This document shows, piece by piece, positions 52,569 to 61,894 of a DNA stretch of 64,000 nucleotides. Origin of the DNA: Bacillota bacterium (GTDB lineage Bacteria; Bacillota; Clostridia; Peptostreptococcales; Anaerovoracaceae); contig JAFRKJ010000019.1 of NCBI GenBank assembly GCA_017431785.1, positions 48,945-112,944 on the forward strand, in the 5' to 3' direction. The notes below the pieces were generated by a model. It worked only from the letters and a program-made list of their open reading frames with translations, ran no database searches and was not told where the DNA came from. A program made the position numbers and the translations under genes. Positions within the stretch are counted from its first letter, which is position 1, and every line of letters starts with the position of its first letter.

Positions 52569-54512
52569 ATGATAGTCATATCTGCAAACAATCTGACAAA
52601 AGAATATGATGGTTCCAACACGGTGCTGAATAAAGTGAGCTTCGCCATCAACAAGGGCGAACGCGTCGGCATCATCGGCATCAACGGCGCAGGCAAATCA
52701 ACGCTTCTGAAGATCCTGTCCGGACAGCTCCCTCACGAAGGGGGAGATTTTTTCGTATCTTCAGATCTCAGAATCGGATATTTAGAACAGGACGGCGGAT
52801 TCGACTCCGACAGGACAGTCATCGAAGAAGTGAATAAAGTATTCGAGCACTTCCCTGAGATGGAGAAGGAGATGGAGCGGCTGCTTGCGGAGGAGGAACT
52901 GACCCGTTACGAGCAGCTCCGTGAGCGTTATGAACGCATGGGCGGATACATGTATCAGAGCGAGATCCGAGGCATTCTCACCAGCATGTCCTTTGATGAA
53001 TCTATGTACAATAAGAAGATTTCGACATTGTCGGGCGGTGAGAAGACGAGACTTGCACTGGCAATCCTGCTTTTGGAAAAGCCGGACATCCTGTTTCTGG
53101 ACGAGCCGACGAACCATCTGGACATCGGAACGCTGAAGTGGCTGGAACAGTATCTCAAGGGATACAGAGGAACGATGATCATCGTTTCCCACGACAGATA
53201 CTTCCTCAATGAGACAGTAAACAGGATCTTTGAAATCGAAAACGCACGTCTGAATATCTACGAAGGAAACTACAACTTCTACGCCGCTGAACGCAGGAAC
53301 AGGCGGGAAGCGGAGATGCGGCAGTACGAAAAGCAGCAGAAGGAAGTCCAGCGCCAGGAGGAGATGATCCGCCGGTTCAAACAGCGCGGCACAGAGAAAC
53401 TGGCCAAACGTGCGGCTTCAAGAGAAAAGCGCCTCAGCGCCATGGAACTGATGCAGCGGCCGGATCAGAGCAAAGGCAAGCTCAAGCTGAACTTCCAGCA
53501 GAATTTCCAGAGCGGCAAGGATGTGCTGCTGGCCGAAGACCTAAGCAAAAGCTTCGGCTACGGCATCAACAGAGTAGAACTCTTCCGGGGCGTGTCCATC
53601 GATGTGAAGCGGGGCGAACGGGTCTGCATCGTCGGCGCCAACGGCATCGGTAAAACTACATTGATCAAGATGCTCATGGGCGATCTGGTCAGCACCACAG
53701 GTCACATCAGAGTCGGGCACAACGTTCAGTTCGGATACTACGATCAGGGACAGCAGCTCCTGAACGACAACAATACCGTTATTGAGGAGCTGCAGGACGC
53801 ATACAGTCTCTATTCAGAGGGAGAACTGCGCAACATCCTCGGCAGATTCCTCTTCCGGGGCGAAGAGGTCTTCCAGGAAGTCGGATCCCTAAGCGGCGGC
53901 GAGCGTGCAAGACTGTCTTTGCTCAAGCTCATGATGTCCGGGGCGAACACTCTCATTCTCGACGAACCGACGAATCATCTGGATATCGAATCAAAGGAAG
54001 TCTTTGAAGAAGCCTTACTGGAGTTCCCGGGAACGTGCCTGATCGTCTCCCATGACAGATATTTTCTGAACAGAATTCCGACGAGGATCATGGAACTGAC
54101 GGAAAATGGACTGGTGAACTACCTCGGCAAGTACGATTACTATGTAGAGAAGAAACAGCAGCTGATCGAGTCGGGCAGCAAATACGTGGCGGGACTTGCA
54201 AAGGGGACGGCGGCGGAAGATGTTGCTTTTGCATCAGAGGATGCAGAAGAGAAGGCGGGGCTGTCCGCTGCAGAAGAACGAAAGCGCAAGAAAGAAATAG
54301 AAGCAGAGGAGCGCCGGCTGCGCCGGAAGAGAGAATCCCTGGAAAAGGAAATCGAGCAGCTTGAGGAGGAAATCAGCAAAGCCCATGATGAACTGCAGAA
54401 GCCGGAAGTAATGACAGATCATGAGAAACTCCAGTCTCTCAGTGATAAGATGGCGGAGGATAAAGACAGACTCGACGCCTGCTATGAGCAGTGGCTTGAA
54501 TTGCAGGAGTGA
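52569..54512 (+). CDS. ABC-F family ATPase (YdiF/Uup-like)
   Basis: A 647-residue soluble protein with two ABC domains and no membrane part. The first has GINGAGKST, LSGGEKTRLALA and LFLDEPTNHLD; the second has GANGIGKTT, LSGGERARLSL and LILDEPTNHLD. A charged interdomain linker (about 245-300) is the P-site tRNA-contacting element of ABC-F factors, and a C-terminal coiled coil (about 580-645) resembles Uup/YdiF. ABC-F proteins act on ribosomes as translation factors, and some give antibiotic protection; the linker here is not enough to call resistance. It follows tsaD by 31 bp. Confidence 0.9.
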   Translation: MIVISANNLTKEYDGSNTVLNKVSFAINKGERVGIIGINGAGKSTLLKILSGQLPHEGGDFFVSSDLRIGYLEQDGGFDSDRTVIEEVNKVFEHFPEMEKEMERLLAEEELTRYEQLRERYERMGGYMYQSEIRGILTSMSFDESMYNKKISTLSGGEKTRLALAILLLEKPDILFLDEPTNHLDIGTLKWLEQYLKGYRGTMIIVSHDRYFLNETVNRIFEIENARLNIYEGNYNFYAAERRNRREAEMRQYEKQQKEVQRQEEMIRRFKQRGTEKLAKRAASREKRLSAMELMQRPDQSKGKLKLNFQQNFQSGKDVLLAEDLSKSFGYGINRVELFRGVSIDVKRGERVCIVGANGIGKTTLIKMLMGDLVSTTGHIRVGHNVQFGYYDQGQQLLNDNNTVIEELQDAYSLYSEGELRNILGRFLFRGEEVFQEVGSLSGGERARLSLLKLMMSGANTLILDEPTNHLDIESKEVFEEALLEFPGTCLIVSHDRYFLNRIPTRIMELTENGLVNYLGKYDYYVEKKQQLIESGSKYVAGLAKGTAAEDVAFASEDAEEKAGLSAAEERKRKKEIEAEERRLRRKRESLEKEIEQLEEEISKAHDELQKPEVMTDHEKLQSLSDKMAEDKDRLDACYEQWLELQE

Positions 54513-54524
54513 TTTCGGTATAAT
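54496..54524 (+). promoter_or_regulatory. rex promoter
   Basis: TTGAAT (54496-54501) and TATAAT (54519-54524) have a 17-bp spacer. The -35 lies inside the end of the ABC-F gene. No Rex operator palindrome (TTGTTAA-type) is evident here, so rex does not look autoregulated. Confidence 0.75.
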
Positions 54525-54595
54525 TTCGGTAAGATTACGGGCACTTTACGGAGTGTTTCTGAAAGATAGAGAATTGGTAATTCGGAGAGAACGTT

Positions 54596-55240
54596 ATGAA
54601 AAAACAGGCGAAAATATCCAATGCGGTAATCAGAAGACTTCCTCGTTACAGGAGGTATCTTAACGAGCTTCGCAAGAAGGGAGTGGATAAGATTTCATCC
54701 AATGAGTTCAGCAGCCTCATCGGCTACACTGCATCGCAGATCAGACAGGACCTGAACAACTTCGGCGGATTCGGCCAGCAGGGATATGGATACAGCGTAG
54801 AAGGCCTATACAACGAGATCAGCTCCATTCTCGGACTGGACAGAGAGTATAAGATGGTCGTTGTAGGAGCCGGCAATCTCGGCAAAGCCATCGTAAACCA
54901 CACTTATTACTATAAAACAGGATTCGTAGTGCAGGGCATTTTTGAAGTCAAGCCGGAACTCATCGGTACGGAGATCAACGGTGTTGAGGTCATGGATTAC
55001 GAAGGCATTGTAGAGTTCGTTGAGAATAACAACATCGACATAGGCATCATCTGCACGACGAAGGAAGTCGCCCAGGAAGTTGCGGACAAACTCTGCTTCG
55101 CAGGCGTAAGAGGGCTTTGGAACTTCGCGCCGATTGACATTGAGACACCGTCCCATGTGGCTGTGGAGAATGTACACATCAGCGAGAGCCTCCACTCACT
55201 GGCTTACCACATGAGCAGAGCATCAGACGAAAAGAGATAA
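54596..55240 (+). CDS. rex: Redox-sensing repressor Rex
   Basis: A 214-residue NADH/NAD+-ratio sensor that represses fermentation and reductant-consuming genes when NADH is low. The N-terminal winged helix has YRRYLNELRKKGVDKISS and GYTASQIRQDLNNFGGFGQQGYGY, the Rex recognition block. The C-terminal Rossmann fold has VVGAGNLGKAI, and a domain-swapped end has SLHSLAYHM. Typical of Clostridia. Confidence 0.96.
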   Translation: MKKQAKISNAVIRRLPRYRRYLNELRKKGVDKISSNEFSSLIGYTASQIRQDLNNFGGFGQQGYGYSVEGLYNEISSILGLDREYKMVVVGAGNLGKAIVNHTYYYKTGFVVQGIFEVKPELIGTEINGVEVMDYEGIVEFVENNNIDIGIICTTKEVAQEVADKLCFAGVRGLWNFAPIDIETPSHVAVENVHISESLHSLAYHMSRASDEKR

Positions 55241-55244
55241 GATA

Positions 55245-55285
55245 TGGCTTTAAAATGAAATGACCGCTTCGTAATGAAGCGGTCA
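55245..55285 (-). terminator. Terminator of the ferredoxin gene, perhaps bidirectional
   Basis: TGACCGCTTC (55261-55270) pairs with GAAGCGGTCA (55276-55285) around GTAAT. On the minus strand it is followed by ATTTCATTTTAAA. The plus-strand side lacks a T run, so it mainly serves the ferredoxin and may weakly stop rex. Confidence 0.75.
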
Positions 55286-55310
55286 TAGAATTACGTTCCT
55301 TGGTAAAAGA

Positions 55311-55478
55311 CTATTCTTCTACTGGAGCATCTACAGGGCATGCACCTGCACAAGCACCACAGTCGATGCAAGCTTCAGCGTCGATAACATAGATGTCGCC
55401 TTCTGAGATAGCTTCTACTGGACATTCGTCTTTGCAAGCACCACAAGCGATGCATTCGTCAGTAATTTTGTAAGCCAT
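55311..55478 (-). CDS. 2[4Fe-4S] ferredoxin
   Basis: A 55-residue clostridial-type ferredoxin with two cluster motifs, CIACGACKDECP and CIDCGACAGACP, each giving three ligands plus the swapped fourth Cys. It is the small electron carrier for pyruvate/indolepyruvate oxidoreductases and hydrogenases; IorAB at 8309 is a likely donor in this genome (inference). The start is the ATG at 55478, eight bases after AAGGAGG (complement of 55487-55493); an in-frame upstream ATG is not used. Divergent from the gene at 55549. Confidence 0.95.
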   Translation of the reverse strand: MAYKITDECIACGACKDECPVEAISEGDIYVIDAEACIDCGACAGACPVDAPVEE

Positions 55479-55548
55479 TAATATTACCTCCTTAAAAGAT
55501 TCTGCATTTGATGACTGAATTATAGCATTTGCACAGAAAGAATTCAAT

Positions 55549-56373
55549 ATGAAAGTTTACACATTATCGGGGAGAAGCGGCACAGGCAAGAGCTTTCAGG
55601 CCATCAACCTGTGCAAAGAAAGGAATATAGAAAGCATCATCGACGATGGCCTTTTCATTTATCGGAACAAGGTCATTTCCGGCATTTCCGCCAAACGTGA
55701 GCGCACGATCATCCGCGCCGTGCAGGCTGCTGTATTTGATGATGACGACAGAGCGGAAGAGGCAAAGGCAGCCATTGCGCGCATGAAACCGAAGTCGATT
55801 CTGATCATCGGTACTTCAGACAGAATGGTCGATAAGATCATTGAGAGACTCGAACTTCCAGAACCGGAGGAACGTATCTACATAGAAGAAATCACTACCG
55901 ATGAAGAGAGGGTCATCGCCCGCAAGCAGCGCAAGGAAATGGGACAGCACGTTATCCCTGCGCCGACGTTCCAGCTGAAGAAGCAATTCTCCGGATATTT
56001 TATGAAGCCGATGAAGCTGCTGAAGGATTTCAACCCGCTGGAACACTGGAAGGAGGGTGCCGAGAAATCCGTGGTCCGTCCTTCTTACAGTTATATGGGT
56101 CGGTACAACATTTCAGAGAAGGTCATGACAGACATCATCGACTGTATCAGACAGGATGCGGAAAGCATCAATGAAATCGATATGGTAACGGTCAAAGAAA
56201 ACCGGGAGATGAGAAATGAAGGAATCGAGCTCGATGTCGCCATCAATATGAATTACAGTGAGGATCTGCCGGGTAAAGCCGAAACCTTCCAGGCGATGAT
56301 CGCCACGATTATTGAGGAAATGACAGCCTTCAATGTCAACAAAGTTAATATCGACGTCAAAGAAGTCGTGTAG
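55549..56373 (+). CDS. P-loop ATPase-like protein fused to an Asp23-like domain
   Basis: A 274-residue protein. Residues 1-115 are a P-loop domain with Walker A SGRSGTGKSFQ and strand SILIIGTSD. The middle (about 115-195) is a basic linker (RKQRKEMGQH). The last 80 residues (YNISEKVMTDIIDCIRQDAESIN..VDVAINMNYSE..) resemble the Asp23/Gls24 envelope-stress fold. The combination is seen in Clostridia without a known role. It is followed by a terminator and diverges from ferredoxin. Nucleotide binding is likely; the DEAD-like Walker B is not obvious. Confidence 0.72.
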   Translation: MKVYTLSGRSGTGKSFQAINLCKERNIESIIDDGLFIYRNKVISGISAKRERTIIRAVQAAVFDDDDRAEEAKAAIARMKPKSILIIGTSDRMVDKIIERLELPEPEERIYIEEITTDEERVIARKQRKEMGQHVIPAPTFQLKKQFSGYFMKPMKLLKDFNPLEHWKEGAEKSVVRPSYSYMGRYNISEKVMTDIIDCIRQDAESINEIDMVTVKENREMRNEGIELDVAINMNYSEDLPGKAETFQAMIATIIEEMTAFNVNKVNIDVKEVV

Positions 56374-56401
56374 TCTGTACGGTCATTTTGACAGTATGCA
56401 G

Positions 56402-56430
56402 CGGCCCATCAGATGGGCCGTTTTTTATTT
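56402..56430 (+). terminator. Rho-independent terminator
   Basis: CGGCCCA-TCAGA-TGGGCCG is followed by TTTTTTATTT. Confidence 0.93.
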
Positions 56431-56463
56431 GTACTTTTTTTGTCGAAAGGATGAGAAAACAGG

Positions 56464-56492
56464 TTGACAAACACGTGCAATAGAGTTAAATT
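56464..56492 (+). promoter_or_regulatory. groESL promoter
   Basis: A perfect -35 TTGACA at 56464-56469 is followed after 17 bp by TAAATT (56487-56492; a TTAAAT one base earlier is equally possible). The CIRCE operator follows immediately. Confidence 0.75.
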
Positions 56493-56496
56493 ATAC

Positions 56497-56523
56497 TTGG
56501 CACTCAAACAGGGGGAGTGCTAA
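56497..56523 (+). promoter_or_regulatory. CIRCE operator for HrcA
   Basis: TTGGCACTC-N9-GAGTGCTAA matches the CIRCE consensus (TTAGCACTC-N9-GAGTGCTAA) with one mismatch in the left arm. It predicts HrcA repression of groESL, relieved by heat shock. Confidence 0.96.
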
Positions 56524-56603
56524 CAACGACGAAAGGGATGGATTAGAGGCCCGACAGAATGGGGCTTTGACGGCCCTTGAATAATAAAAAGGAGATGACA
56601 AGT

Positions 56604-56882
56604 ATGAGTTATGGAATCAAGCCACTCGGCACAAAAGTAGTTATCAAAGAAGTTGCCAGTGAAGAGACAACAGCAAGCGGAATCGTACTTCCGGGCAGCG
56701 CTCAGGAGAAGCCTCAGATCGCTGAGGTACTGGCAGTAGGACCAGGAAGCGAAGATGTGAAGATGGAACTTCAGGTAGGCGACAGAGTTATATTCAGCAA
56801 GTACGCCGGAACAGAAGTAAAATACAACGGTGACGAAGTGATCATCATGGACCAGAGAGACATCCTGGCCGTGGTTGAATAA
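56604..56882 (+). CDS. groES: Co-chaperonin GroES
   Basis: The 92-residue 10-kDa chaperonin lid. The mobile loop is [18 protein letters not shown], and the roof and C-terminal strand [19 protein letters not shown] are typical. ATG 56604 has AAGGAG nine bases upstream; the upstream in-frame ATGs abut or precede the ribosome site and are rejected. An 80-base leader after CIRCE carries a GC-rich hairpin (about 56547-56575). Confidence 0.97.
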   Translation: MSYGIKPLGTKVVIKEVASEETTASGIVLPGSAQEKPQIAEVLAVGPGSEDVKMELQVGDRVIFSKYAGTEVKYNGDEVIIMDQRDILAVVE

Positions 56883-56896
56883 AAGGAGGTATATGA

Positions 56897-58537
<1,641 letters not shown>

Positions 58538-58577
58538 TTCCACTGGTCACCTCGCAACAATCAAGTTGATTAATCAG

Positions 58578-58615
58578 AAACCCCGATCCACAAATGTGCG
58601 GACCGGGGTTTTGTT
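58578..58615 (+). terminator. Rho-independent terminator of groESL
   Basis: AAACCCCG.TCC pairs with GGA.CGGGGTTTT around ACAAATGTGC. Confidence 0.88.
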
Positions 58616-58646
58616 GTGGGGTTAGGAAGGGGTGAGAGAGAAACGC

Positions 58647-58918
58647 AACCACACAGCGATGCGTGAAACCCTTGATATTACGTATCGTGAGTGGTTGAAG
58701 CAGGGGTTTAGAAGGAACACAACCACACAGCGGTGCGTGAAACCCTTGATATTACACATCTTGCGTGGTTGAAAACAACTTTCAACAAGGGAATGACCAC
58801 AAGCAAGCACCTGAAGTCCTTGAAACTTCGTATTGCGAGTGGTTGAGAGCGAACTTGGGAAGGGCAATAACCACTTTCAGTTATGCAGAACCCTTGATCT
58901 TTCGTTTTGTATGTGGTT
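58647..58918. repeat. Four 50-bp elements at a 74-bp period
   Basis: Elements lie at 58647-58696, 58721-58770, 58795-58844 and 58869-58918. Each is exactly 50 bp, begins with (A)ACCAC and ends with GTGGTT, and is separated from the next by exactly 24 bp. Copies 1 and 2 share a long central block with GTGAAACCCTTGATATTAC; copies 3 and 4 have drifted but keep the arms and CCTTGA. The 24-bp linkers are also related to each other (G/A-rich, with AAGGG). This fills most of the 483-bp gene-free stretch 58538-59020. Confidence 0.9.
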
Positions 58919-58954
58919 AGAGAAAAAGAAAGATCAAGAAAGCCAACGAAAGAG

Positions 58955-58983
58955 TTGCCAAATATTGTTAATAATGGTATAAA
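58955..58983 (+). promoter_or_regulatory. Promoter of the nuclease-like gene
   Basis: TTGCCA (58955-58960) is followed by a 17-bp spacer and TATAAA (58978-58983), preceded by TGG as an extended -10. It lies just after the repeat array and fixes the gene start downstream, at 59021. Confidence 0.75.
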
Positions 58984-59020
58984 TACCCTACACGCGAATA
59001 ATAAAAGGGGAATATTAATA

Positions 59021-59905
59021 ATGGGAGAAAAATCAAAAGTGCTGTTGACTCCGGTCCTCGCTAAAACCAAAATTGACAGAATAAACGCAAATCTATACGG
59101 TGAACTCAGCGAAATGAAAAAAGAGCTGAGTTCGTTGCCGAAGGGAAAACTGAGTATCAGGGTCAGAAATGGACACGTCCAGTTCAATCATAGATTGGAT
59201 GGAACGGTGAAAGGAATCACGAGTTTTCCTGAAACGGTGTATCAACTAGCAAGTAAGCAGTATTTAGAACTTCGCGCGATTTTGTTGGAACAGATTCTTG
59301 AGGAAGGATGGACGAGTGAAACGGTACGTATCATTTCAAGACTCTACCCTCAAATCGAAACGCTTCTGAAGAAATATGAGGATGCGGGATTGGACATTGA
59401 ACGGATTACGATGACACCGAACCAGAGAATATGGAATTCGGACCGGCACAGCCAGAAGGAGAACCGGAGGGAGGAACTGATCTATCCGACGAGGGGAGGG
59501 GTATATATGCGTACGCAGTCAGAGAGGTTTATCGGGGACCTTCTTGAGAGGCTGCATATTCCGTACCGATATGAAACTCGTGTAACGATCAACAACCGGG
59601 CATACCATCCGGATTTCATTATTATGTTGCCTGATGGGAGACTAGTGATTCTGGAACACGTGGGAAGGATGGATTTGAGAGAATATGATGAAGACCTCAT
59701 TATACGACTTCAGGCTTATGACAGCATAGGCCTGATGATTGGAAGAAATGTCTTCATGACCTTTCATCACGATATCCGGGAGGAGGCCAGAGTGAAAGAA
59801 GTATTGTTTCAGGTGCTCACCGCCAGCCCGCAGCGGAACAAAACATTGGTTAGCGTCGCAAGAAAAGCGGGCTGTCAGATTGAACAGCCCGCGTATGGAT
59901 CATAA
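59021..59905 (+). CDS. Lone PD-(D/E)XK-like nuclease family protein
   Basis: A protein of about 294 residues. The N-terminal half is helical with a coiled-coil segment (IDRINANLYGELSEMKKEL). From about residue 155 there is a restriction-endonuclease-like core: RTQSERFIGDLLERL (helix with Glu), IPYRYETRVTINNRAYHPDFII (Asp of the PD motif), then RLVILEHVGRMD (Glu of ExK, but His where Lys is common), and a helix before GLMIGRN. Such proteins occur as solitary genes in Clostridia; activity is unproven. ATG 59021 is preceded by AAAAGGGGA and a good promoter. Its last codons form a 9-bp hairpin that also ends the opposing hslO transcript. The adjacent repeats make a functional link worth testing. 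Confidence 0.6.
   Translation: MGEKSKVLLTPVLAKTKIDRINANLYGELSEMKKELSSLPKGKLSIRVRNGHVQFNHRLDGTVKGITSFPETVYQLASKQYLELRAILLEQILEEGWTSETVRIISRLYPQIETLLKKYEDAGLDIERITMTPNQRIWNSDRHSQKENRREELIYPTRGGVYMRTQSERFIGDLLERLHIPYRYETRVTINNRAYHPDFIIMLPDGRLVILEHVGRMDLREYDEDLIIRLQAYDSIGLMIGRNVFMTFHHDIREEARVKEVLFQVLTASPQRNKTLVSVARKAGCQIEQPAYGS
59860..59892 (-). terminator. Terminator of the hslO operon, inside the opposing gene end
   Basis: GCGGGCTGT (59867-59875) pairs with ACAGCCCGC (59884-59892). On the minus strand it leads into TTTTCTTGC. It overlaps the final codons of the nuclease-like gene. Confidence 0.75.
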
Positions 59906-59923
59906 CGCGTATGGGTCATAACA

Positions 59924-60832
59924 TTATTCCGTGTCTTTTGTGTTTCGTTGCTGCAGTATCTCCCGCAGTTCATCGGTGCCGAACTTGTAGGCGGAATTGC
60001 AGAAGAAGCATTTCACTTCGATCTCTTCGTCATCGGCGATCATGGATTCCAGATCAGCAGTGCTCAGGGTGGCGAGTGCATGGGATATGCGCTCACGGGA
60101 GCAGTTGCAGTGGAAGCGGACAGGCTTCTCTTCGGTGATGATGAGATCCATATCGCCGAGGATGAGGCGCAGAATCTCTTCCGGACCGAGACCCCGTTCC
60201 ATCAGGGTGGTAACAGGTTCCAGATCAGCCAGTTTGGCTTCCAGGACTGAGATGACTTCTTCTTTCGCATCCGGCATAAGCTGGATGATGAAGCCGCCCG
60301 CGTGAAGGACGCTGCTGTCTTTGCCAATCATGACGCCGAGAGCAACGGCGCTAGGCGTCTGCTCGGAGACAGTGAAATAATAGGCCAGATCTTCGCCGAT
60401 TTCACCTGTCTGAAGTTCGACCTGCCCATTGTACGGCTCTTTGAGTCCCAGATCCATGCTTACAGTCAGGATGCCTGGTCCGACCGCACCGCCCACGTCA
60501 AGCTTGACCGCGCCGCTGACCGGATCCTCGCGGGGAGGGATGTCAACGGACGGATTCCCTGGAAATCCTTTCACATTGCCGTGGGAATCTGCCGTCACGG
60601 TGATACTGCCGATGGGACCGTCACCTTTCACGGTTAGAGTAATCAGGTCTTTATCGCCTTTCATCATGGATCCCATCATGGCGCCGGCCGACAGGAGTCT
60701 GCCGAGGGCTGCCGTGACGACAGGGAATGTCTTATGTATTTCGCGGGCTTCCGCTACCATTTCTGTAGAATCTACCGCAAAAGCTCTGATGTATTCCTGT
60801 GCGGCGGTTGCTCGTATGATTTTATCTGCCAT
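59924..60832 (-). CDS. hslO: Redox-regulated chaperone Hsp33
   Basis: A 302-residue holdase chaperone activated by oxidation. The N-terminal domain has ATAAQEYIRAFAVDSTEMV and LSAGAMMGSMMKGDKDLITL, and the Gly-rich GNPSVDIPPRE region follows. The C-terminal zinc switch has Cys-X-Cys in FHCNCSRERI and Cys-X2-Cys in VKCFFCNSAY, so all four redox cysteines are there. It starts directly after the stop of the EamA gene (no gap), so both are translated from one minus-strand message. Confidence 0.95.
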   Translation of the reverse strand: MADKIIRATAAQEYIRAFAVDSTEMVAEAREIHKTFPVVTAALGRLLSAGAMMGSMMKGDKDLITLTVKGDGPIGSITVTADSHGNVKGFPGNPSVDIPPREDPVSGAVKLDVGGAVGPGILTVSMDLGLKEPYNGQVELQTGEIGEDLAYYFTVSEQTPSAVALGVMIGKDSSVLHAGGFIIQLMPDAKEEVISVLEAKLADLEPVTTLMERGLGPEEILRLILGDMDLIITEEKPVRFHCNCSRERISHALATLSTADLESMIADDEEIEVKCFFCNSAYKFGTDELREILQQRNTKDTE

Positions 60833-61723
60833 CTATTCTTTATTCCTTTCGAGAAATGCAATGGTTGTAACAGCTATCAGTATTATAACACCACCGATGA
60901 TCTGTGTGACGGTCAGGATTTTGCCGAAGATGAAAATAGAGAAAATGACTGCAGTAACCGGCAGTACGTTTTCAAAAGCAGCGACCAGAGTCGTGGAGAG
61001 TTTGCCGACAGCGTAGATGTATCCAAATTCCCCAATGATGATGCAGACGATGGCGGTGGCGAGTGTCACCAGGATGCCCATCGGGGTCACAACGATTGGC
61101 GTGTGGGTCACAGCCTGGCTGACCGCAACGATTGGAATCTGGACGATCAGTCCGGAAAGGAACAGCCCTGTCAGGAGGGTCAGCAGATCATATTTTTCAT
61201 AGAGAGGTTTCACAACAACAATATAAATGGTCCATGCAATCGCCGCAGCAAACATGGCCAAAACACCGATCGCGCTGATGCCCATCGGTTCACCGGATAC
61301 CAGAAGGTAGACGCCGAGAATCGAGGCAAGAATGCATACAACTTTGAGTGGTGTGATTTTGTTCCCATAGAAGATATGGTCACCGATCATGCCGAAGATC
61401 GGGACGGTGGCCATGATCAGAGAAGAAAAAGAGGCGGATGTCAGTCCCGTACCGAGATTTTCAATGGTGAAATAAACAGACATGCCGATCGCGCCGGAAA
61501 TGAAAATGCGAGGCATATCCTCCCGTTTGATATGCAGGCCACCCCTGAACAGGAAGACACATGCCGTCAAAAGTACTGATCCAATGATGAGCCGCACAAA
61601 GGTAAACATGGCAGGGGACATAAACCCCATCATGTATTCGATGGCGATGAAGTCAAATCCCCAGATAAAGTTAACGCCGACGATGGCGAGCAGCGGTTTC
61701 ATAGATGTGTTTTTGGTATTCAT
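60833..61723 (-). CDS. EamA/DMT-family transporter
   Basis: A 296-residue drug/metabolite transporter with ten predicted helices made of two EamA repeats: NFIWGFDFIAIEYMM..F.RL at the start, and PLYEKYDLLTLLTGLFLSGLI / GKILTVTQIIGGVIILIAV in the second half. The substrate cannot be inferred; export of metabolites or amino acids is common in the family. First gene of the minus-strand pair with hslO. A TACAAT -10-like box lies at 61763-61758 on its strand. Confidence 0.85.
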   Translation of the reverse strand: MNTKNTSMKPLLAIVGVNFIWGFDFIAIEYMMGFMSPAMFTFVRLIIGSVLLTACVFLFRGGLHIKREDMPRIFISGAIGMSVYFTIENLGTGLTSASFSSLIMATVPIFGMIGDHIFYGNKITPLKVVCILASILGVYLLVSGEPMGISAIGVLAMFAAAIAWTIYIVVVKPLYEKYDLLTLLTGLFLSGLIVQIPIVAVSQAVTHTPIVVTPMGILVTLATAIVCIIIGEFGYIYAVGKLSTTLVAAFENVLPVTAVIFSIFIFGKILTVTQIIGGVIILIAVTTIAFLERNKE

Positions 61724-61820
61724 ATTTCAGCCTTTCTCATAAATGTCACTGAGAGAAATTGTAACACAAAACCATTGCGAAAAGTGCGGTGTTTTATGTT
61801 CGCGTCCTATTATTTTGTGT

Positions 61821-61826
61821 TATAAT
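61821..61826 (+). promoter_or_regulatory. -10 box upstream of guaA
   Basis: TATAAT, preceded by TGTGT, lies 68 bases before the guaA start. No good -35 is visible. The leader is too short for a purine riboswitch. Confidence 0.5.
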
Positions 61827-61894
61827 CAGTTATTATTTGTTCAAGCATATGAACTGTGTAAATAATGCATTGATATATATTAGGAGGAAATGAA

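Noticed and set aside
58647-58918. CRISPR array
   Set aside because: The four 50-bp units have diverged strongly, the 24-bp spacers resemble each other, and no cas gene is present. It is a degenerate tandem repeat, not CRISPR.
58907-59020. Upstream start (ATG 58907) for the nuclease-like gene
   Set aside because: It falls inside the fourth repeat and before the promoter at 58955-58983; ATG 59021 has a ribosome site.
60429-61579. Plus-strand reading frames opposite hslO and the EamA gene
   Set aside because: The minus-strand products have intact catalytic cysteines and transmembrane repeats; the plus-strand translations are unstructured.
61827-61894. Purine riboswitch before guaA
   Set aside because: The leader is only 68 bases, AT-rich, and lacks the three-way-junction core sequences.
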